From contig CADCXA010000031.1 of the NCBI GenBank assembly GCA_902806565.1, positions 1,302,001 to 1,366,000 of the forward strand: a stretch of DNA of 64,000 bases, written 5' to 3'. This document shows positions 59,299 to 64,000 of the stretch, piece by piece. A program made the translations under genes and the position numbers. This DNA comes from Hypoxylon rubiginosum (taxonomy: Eukaryota; Ascomycota; Sordariomycetes; Xylariales; Hypoxylaceae). Position 1 is the stretch's first letter; every line of letters begins with the position of its first letter. The notes beneath the pieces are model-generated. The model did no database searches. It saw only the letters and a program-made list of their open reading frames with translations, and was not told the DNA's origin.

Positions 59299-61700
59299 CT
59301 AGATCAAGATCGAGACAGCAGTCAACTCAGGTTGCAGGACCTTGTACTCGATAGAACCCTCAGTCTGCCGGTCCGAAATCTCTTCGAACTTTACCGCGAG
59401 CTCCTTCAACTGGCTGTAGAAGCGCGCGGCGGCGGCCTTGATGGTCTGGCAGTCGAACTTCTTGTTTTCGAAGTTTGTTCGGCTCTTGTTCACGTTGTAC
59501 ATCGACTTGGCGTACGTGATCAGGTTGTACTTCGTATCGACCTTGTAACTGAGGAGTTCGGGCAGTTGGGCGGAGAGCAGCCAGTCCTTCCACTTGGGCC
59601 CCTCGGTTCCGATTGGAAGTGCATCTACGAGTTCTTTCTCCGTGTACCCCTGTAGTGTCTTGAGATCCTGTGGTAAGGGCGTGCAGAGCGCAGCCGGCCT
59701 GGCCGGGATGAAGCTGTAGTAGTAGTCTTGGAGGTAGTTCACCGCGGTGTGCTGTGGCGAAGCTATATGGATGCACATGGTAACGGCGTCGATCAGTTGA
59801 TCCATAGTGGTGATGGTTGGGAAGGTGGTGACTTGGCCCTTCGTCTGGATTTCCGTGCACCACGAAGCAATATATGGATCAAGTTGAACCTGCTTGTCAG
59901 ACTTGTACTTAGTCCCAAGCACCGATTTCACAAATTCGCGTATCACTGCCCAAAGCAAGTACATGTCGCTGGCGTACGGATAATTACGATACTTGTCTCC
60001 AGTCTCCGTTTCGAGGTTGAATCCTCGTTTCTTGAGGTCATTCGGAATGTACTTCTCTTGGAAGTTGAACTTTTTGTAGGACCAGTCGATCAGTCTAAAC
60101 GCCCGGTTGCCTTCCCGGCCGGTTGTGGGTCCCAATCCGGAGATCCTAGCGACGACAAGCGGTACCAAGATCTCGCGGGCAGCAAGGTTCAATGGGAGAG
60201 TCCTGAACCAGTGGGGGCTTAATATCTCGTACAACAAATGGTCCTCGGGAACTGTTCGATTTGTTGCAACGATGATAGCCTCTTCAACGAAGTGCGTATC
60301 GACCAGATGTACCGCCAATTCATGTCTTGCCCAATCAGCGGTTTGCGCGCAAGTTTTGGCATATCTCCATGGCCAGTCATTCTTCTCATCAACCTTCCCA
60401 TTGTCATCCGGCGTCAGTCGTCGGTTGAAGATGGTGACGGACTTGTCCAGGGTGCCTCTATAATCAATCGTGATTGCCAAAGGGTGAAGTCTTCCATCAG
60501 AATGAAGTTGGAAAATGATCACTGACGCACAGGCATACCGGATCGCTTTTTCACCGGTTTCCTTATCCTCCGCATCCAATTCCATGATGATATTCTGGAA
60601 CGTTTCCTCATTGCCAACACCAGTAGCCTCGCGAAAGTATGAGTAGTCTTGAATGAACAGGTCTTTGCCCTCCGACAGCAACCTCTTCACTGCAGCATCC
60701 AATGTCAGTTGTTTCCATGTATGGTGCTGTTAAGACGCACTAGGTAAAAAGGGGTACAGCTATCTATATGATTATTACTCACTGTCTTCTAGTCTTTGTT
60801 TGCCCGCTTCATCTATATAAGCTTTCACCTTCTCTAGGGGAGCCTTCTCGATGGTTGTTGGGTTCACGCCACTCAGATGTTGATCAGCGAACCGGACATC
60901 CGAGTACCAGTCAGCTTTGTTTCCAAGATTTTCGCCGCCCATGATACCTGTCGCCGGCATTGGGCGTTCGAGGTTATACGTCACACAGTCCGCCAGTGTT
61001 GGCCCAGCGTAGGGCATGCCTCTGTGAGAAATCTCGGCTGGAATGACGAAAGAAAAGACGAGCGCTATAGTCGACACAAATGTCGCTTGATCCTGGTCGA
61101 ATATGTGGCCAACTCCCGGCTGTCCATCCTGTAGATCAGAAGGGACCGAGAGAAGATGTGGAGGATAGCTATCAATGGATGGATCGCTCCATTGGTATAT
61201 GTCTTGCTTCTGCTTGAGATCTCTCTTCTTAGGAATGATGGGTTCGAAGCCCTTCGAGTCGAAGTGAGCCGCAGCGCTAGGCATTAATTAGCAAGTCTTA
61301 AATTTTGAGGCACTGGGGGATACACTACGCTTCTTCAATTAAACTATACATCTCCGTCAACGCCATACGTGTGCCCCTATAAGTTCCCTGTTTAAGCCCC
61401 CTGCTACAAGCGAGACCCCCATTGATAGCATTGTCGTTGCTGGTCTTGAGCACGATGCCTTGCTTGTGAAGTTCGCTCAGGAAGACACCTAGTTATAGCT
61501 CATTAGTGTTTATGTAATAATGGATAATATGGCATTATGTTCTTAGGGTGGGTTATTTATAATATTTAAAGATGATAAATTACGAAATATTTACCTCTAT
61601 CCCAAATAGACAGAGGATCCTCTTCCACCAGATCGTAATTGGTATTGCGATTGAGGATGTCATTAAGCGTATCGCCCAACGGAGGAGCTATAACAGACAT
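59299..61700 (-). CDS. Lipoxygenase (Fe-type, terminal Ile)
   Basis: Dioxygenates polyunsaturated fatty acids to hydroperoxides. Model: exon 1 61595-61700, intron 61489-61594, exon 2 61329-61488, intron 61277-61328, exon 3 60783-61276, intron 60690-60782, exon 4 59299-60689, giving 716 aa. All joins are in phase; the last acceptor (CTGCAG at 60690) was taken because the nearer AG breaks the frame. Metal ligands fit the lipoxygenase superfamily: His376 and His381 in WARHELAVHLVDTHFVEEAI, followed by VATNRTVPEDH; His567 and Asn571 in ASPQHTAVNYLQDYYYSFIP; and the C-terminal carboxylate of Ile716 (VSILI). The N-terminus MSVIAPPLGDTLNDILN has no signal peptide, unlike secreted fungal Mn-lipoxygenases, so it is probably intracellular. 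The terminal Ile, where the Mn enzymes I know have Val, fits iron use. Regiospecificity cannot be read. Confidence 0.92.
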
Positions 61701-61832
61701 GATGGGTAGTAGTTCCAGTGAGATGAGATTAGGGATGAACAATGACGTGGGATGCGATTGTGGTGTGTGGTATAGACAAGCTAGGTATGGTAATGGATAT
61801 GAGAGTGTAGAAGAATCGGAAGTTCAAAGATA

Positions 61833-61841
61833 CTTTATATA
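61833..61841 (-). promoter_or_regulatory. TATA-like box of the lipoxygenase gene
   Basis: On the minus strand TATATAAAG sits about 135 bp before the ATG at 61700. Confidence 0.45.
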
Positions 61842-63209
61842 AGACTAAGATTGTTGTTGTACTTGAGTAGATGAGCGCACACTTGTAGCCGGTCATCTTG
61901 TAGAAAACCCTCCGGACACGTCATACATTGCCGTACGTCTAACTCCAGTATACGTAGCAGCCATTCAATTGTCGAACACATATCAAAGGCCAGCCATATA
62001 TTGGATCAACGCAGTGTTGCGCAGGAACTCATGTAATAGATCGAGATCTCGCTCGGCTACCGAAGTGCTTCTCGTGGTGCGGTGTGCCACGATAAATAAT
62101 CGTGACTGATTCGCTTGTTTAAGCGGAAGTGTTTCACGGTTGTTACCGCTATATGTTGTACATAAGGTTCTATCGGTTAATTTAAGCCGGCGATCCTTAG
62201 CCCGGAACGCGCAGCCTAGCCGGTGTGGATAGTTGCTGACCGGCTGTCGTAAGCAGCATATCTCATGTTTCACTTGAGTCTTCGGGTTCGAATCTACAGG
62301 CTCTGCTCAAGGCCTGGCCAGGCTTAATCCTGCAGCATTCCGTTATGGCGCGAAACTAGATGATCATCATAACGTAAACTTTCTCCTTATGACCTCGTCC
62401 ATTATTTCGAGATTTGCAACCTTTTGGTGCCGCCAACCCCTATTCGGTACCTCATCGCTTAGTTCAGTCGCAAGTAATTCAAGCAGTGTACACCAAGTTA
62501 GAACATCATGTACCTAGGTATACTAGGTACCTACCTGGGTAGGCATCTTAGGCACTTGGAATGTCTTCCCAAGTCCGTGGTTTGATTAGTGGCGTTGCGA
62601 ATGAAGCAACAACCTTCTAATGGCAAGCATCTAAGCTATCGTGCGAGTACCGTATGTATGGGTACTTCCTTGATTTCACCAATTGTCTGCTACTTCATTT
62701 ACTTCATCATCTATATTCTAGCACTAGCATCGAGCTGGTAGTCATGCATATAGCGTGGGCCGTAGAAACCCGGACCTAGTGATAAAATAGAGCGCGAAAA
62801 GGACATATGTAGTCTCGAATACATACACTAAATGCTAGCTTGGATTTAATACGGTAGTGATCCAACCATATGATAGATTCGTGCGTCCGGGCTAACAGCG
62901 ACATGGCTAACAGCGGCGCGGGTGTCTCTGCTGACTAACCTCCTGGCTCTCATGCGTCATCACCTTATTGCTCCGTTTTGGCCTCGGCGCTTTGGCCCTA
63001 CTTAACGAACCGTTAAAAGAAGAAAGCCTCCAGGAGAAACTGCGCAAGGTTATTTATACATACCTGACATAGCCACTGTATATATTCTCACACTTTAGAG
63101 ACTATATTCTATCTTTTCCTTGTTCCTTCTCCAGTCTAGTAATAGACAGCATGTTGGCCCTTTCGTAACTGTTGTCATTCAAGCCTGAAGGTTGTCCGTT
63201 ACGGGTAAG

Positions 63210-63269
63210 AGAGTATTACCATTAAACATTAAAGTTACAGTATCTAGCGATGCTTAATGGTAATACTCT
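63210..63269. repeat. Perfect 16-bp inverted repeat with 28-nt spacer
   Basis: The left arm AGAGTATTACCATTAA (63210-63225) is the exact reverse complement of the right arm at 63254-63269. The spacer is AT-rich. It could form a hairpin or mark a small mobile-element remnant. Confidence 0.85.
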
Positions 63270-63736
63270 TAATACATTCACAGTTTCAGCTTATGTCTTC
63301 TATTCACCGAATATTTGCTGCTCTGACACTGTAGTATCAAGAGTCTTTAGATATCACATGCAAGAACACAGCCAATACGTTAATCAAGTACTGACACACC
63401 ACTACATTATTTGCCGATGATAGCCATTGCCATCTTCAAGTAGCAGCATCCCCGGGATCGTTGCCCAATAGTGACTTTCCGTCAATATAAGGCTGCATAT
63501 CCCGAACAAATACCTGCCGCAACTACCCTCACTCCCACCTAGGATTTTCTCATGTTATTTATTACATGTTTTTTAAATCATTCACACATCCCATATATGT
63601 AAAGAACTTGACCCATCTTTAATTCTGAAGAAGAGAAAAAAACTTGCCCTTCCTAAATAAGGACATTCACAGTCTACGAGTAAGTCTGACACCCAGAAGA
63701 AGTACACCTCACGCTAATGGCTTCCATAGCCAACGG

Positions 63737-64000
63737 TTAAAGGAGAAATCGAGGCTTCCCGTGCATTTGAATTTCCTCCACATCGCTTAGGTTCAAGAGG
63801 CCCGTCATGACGACATGTTCTTCGTGTGCAGGGAGCGGGCAATTGACCTGGATGTTCGTTAAATGTGTCTGCAATCCAGCTGGCACTACAGATGTGAAGA
63901 CAAATTGCGCGCAATGTCCATCAACAAGTCCGGGTTGGCAGGTACAGACCTTGAACAAACCAAGGCAGTGCACAGCATGCGACGGTAGTGGTCGATGGTA
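63737..64000 (-). CDS. Cys-rich protein, 3' part only (runs off the right edge)
   Basis: An open minus-strand frame enters from beyond the window and stops at 63737. At least 87 residues are visible, including HCLGLFKVCTCQPGLVDGHC, AQFVFTSVVPAGLQTHLTNI and VNCPLPAHEEHVVMTGLLNL. The Cys spacing suggests a disulfide-bonded secreted domain, but the start is outside and the family is not recognised. A short overlapping frame (63714-63914) is considered a shadow. Confidence 0.45.
   Translation of the reverse strand, partial: YHRPLPSHAVHCLGLFKVCTCQPGLVDGHCAQFVFTSVVPAGLQTHLTNIQVNCPLPAHEEHVVMTGLLNLSDVEEIQMHGKPRFLL

Larger units (their letters stand above)
61701..63736. other. 2-kb spacer at right end
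   Basis: It contains the lipoxygenase upstream region with a TATA-like box, a tRNA-like relic near 62230-62310, TACCTAGGTA elements near 62513-62550, and an inverted repeat at 63210-63269. No protein gene was recognised. Confidence 0.5.

Noticed and set aside
62220..62320. tRNA-like sequence with a CTCA...TTC...TGAG anticodon-like hairpin and GGTTCGAATC
   Set aside because: The T-arm stem does not pair, and no acceptor stem or D-arm fits. It may be a tRNA-Glu relic but is not a gene.

Overview
The window looks like nuclear DNA of a filamentous ascomycete (Pezizomycotina, most likely a Sordariomycete). Genes are interrupted by short introns (about 44-170 bp) with GT...AG ends and CTAAC/CTNAC-type branch points. 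Families are typically fungal: Clr5-ankyrin proteins, SAT4/Pth11-like rhodopsin-fold proteins, DUF1996, Fig1, fungal-type lipoxygenase and unspecific peroxygenase. There are no operons, and genes lie on both strands with long AT-rich spacers. Exon joins given here were worked out by hand from reading frame, splice sites and family knowledge, so they are models and not proven transcripts.

Layout. 0-10 kb: a seven-exon vanillyl-alcohol-oxidase-type flavoenzyme, a CYP52-like cytochrome P450 on the same strand, a decayed multi-pass membrane protein gene with a second membrane-protein remnant, and a SAT4-type membrane protein on the minus strand with a likely frameshift. 10-21 kb: mostly spacer, with two unrecognised minus-strand proteins (one Cys/His-rich), a secreted DUF1996 protein and a small unknown plus-strand gene. 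21-30 kb: a secreted dienelactone-hydrolase-like protein, the Fig1 membrane-fusion/Ca2+ regulator, a Cys-rich probably GPI-anchored protein, and an amino-acid permease. 30-40 kb: an unusually long GH47 alpha-1,2-mannosidase, a GNAT acetyltransferase and an MFS transporter. 40-47 kb: a His-Me-finger endonuclease-like ORF with a 24-bp tandem repeat, and a Clr5-ankyrin protein of about 1,492 residues with a duplicated acidic tail. 47-50 kb: spacer. 50-62 kb: a second MFS transporter, a heme-thiolate peroxygenase, an MDR oxidoreductase, a degenerate VWA protein, a cyanovirin-N-like protein and a lipoxygenase. The right edge cuts a Cys-rich minus-strand ORF.

Functionally, two groups of oxidative genes stand out. 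VAO and P450 at the left end could act on phenolic or alkyl substrates. MFS, peroxygenase, MDR reductase and lipoxygenase at 50-62 kb would suit fatty-acid oxygenation and oxylipin metabolism. Both groupings are inferences from proximity. I saw no polyketide synthase, NRPS, terpene synthase, CRISPR array, rRNA or convincing intact tRNA gene.
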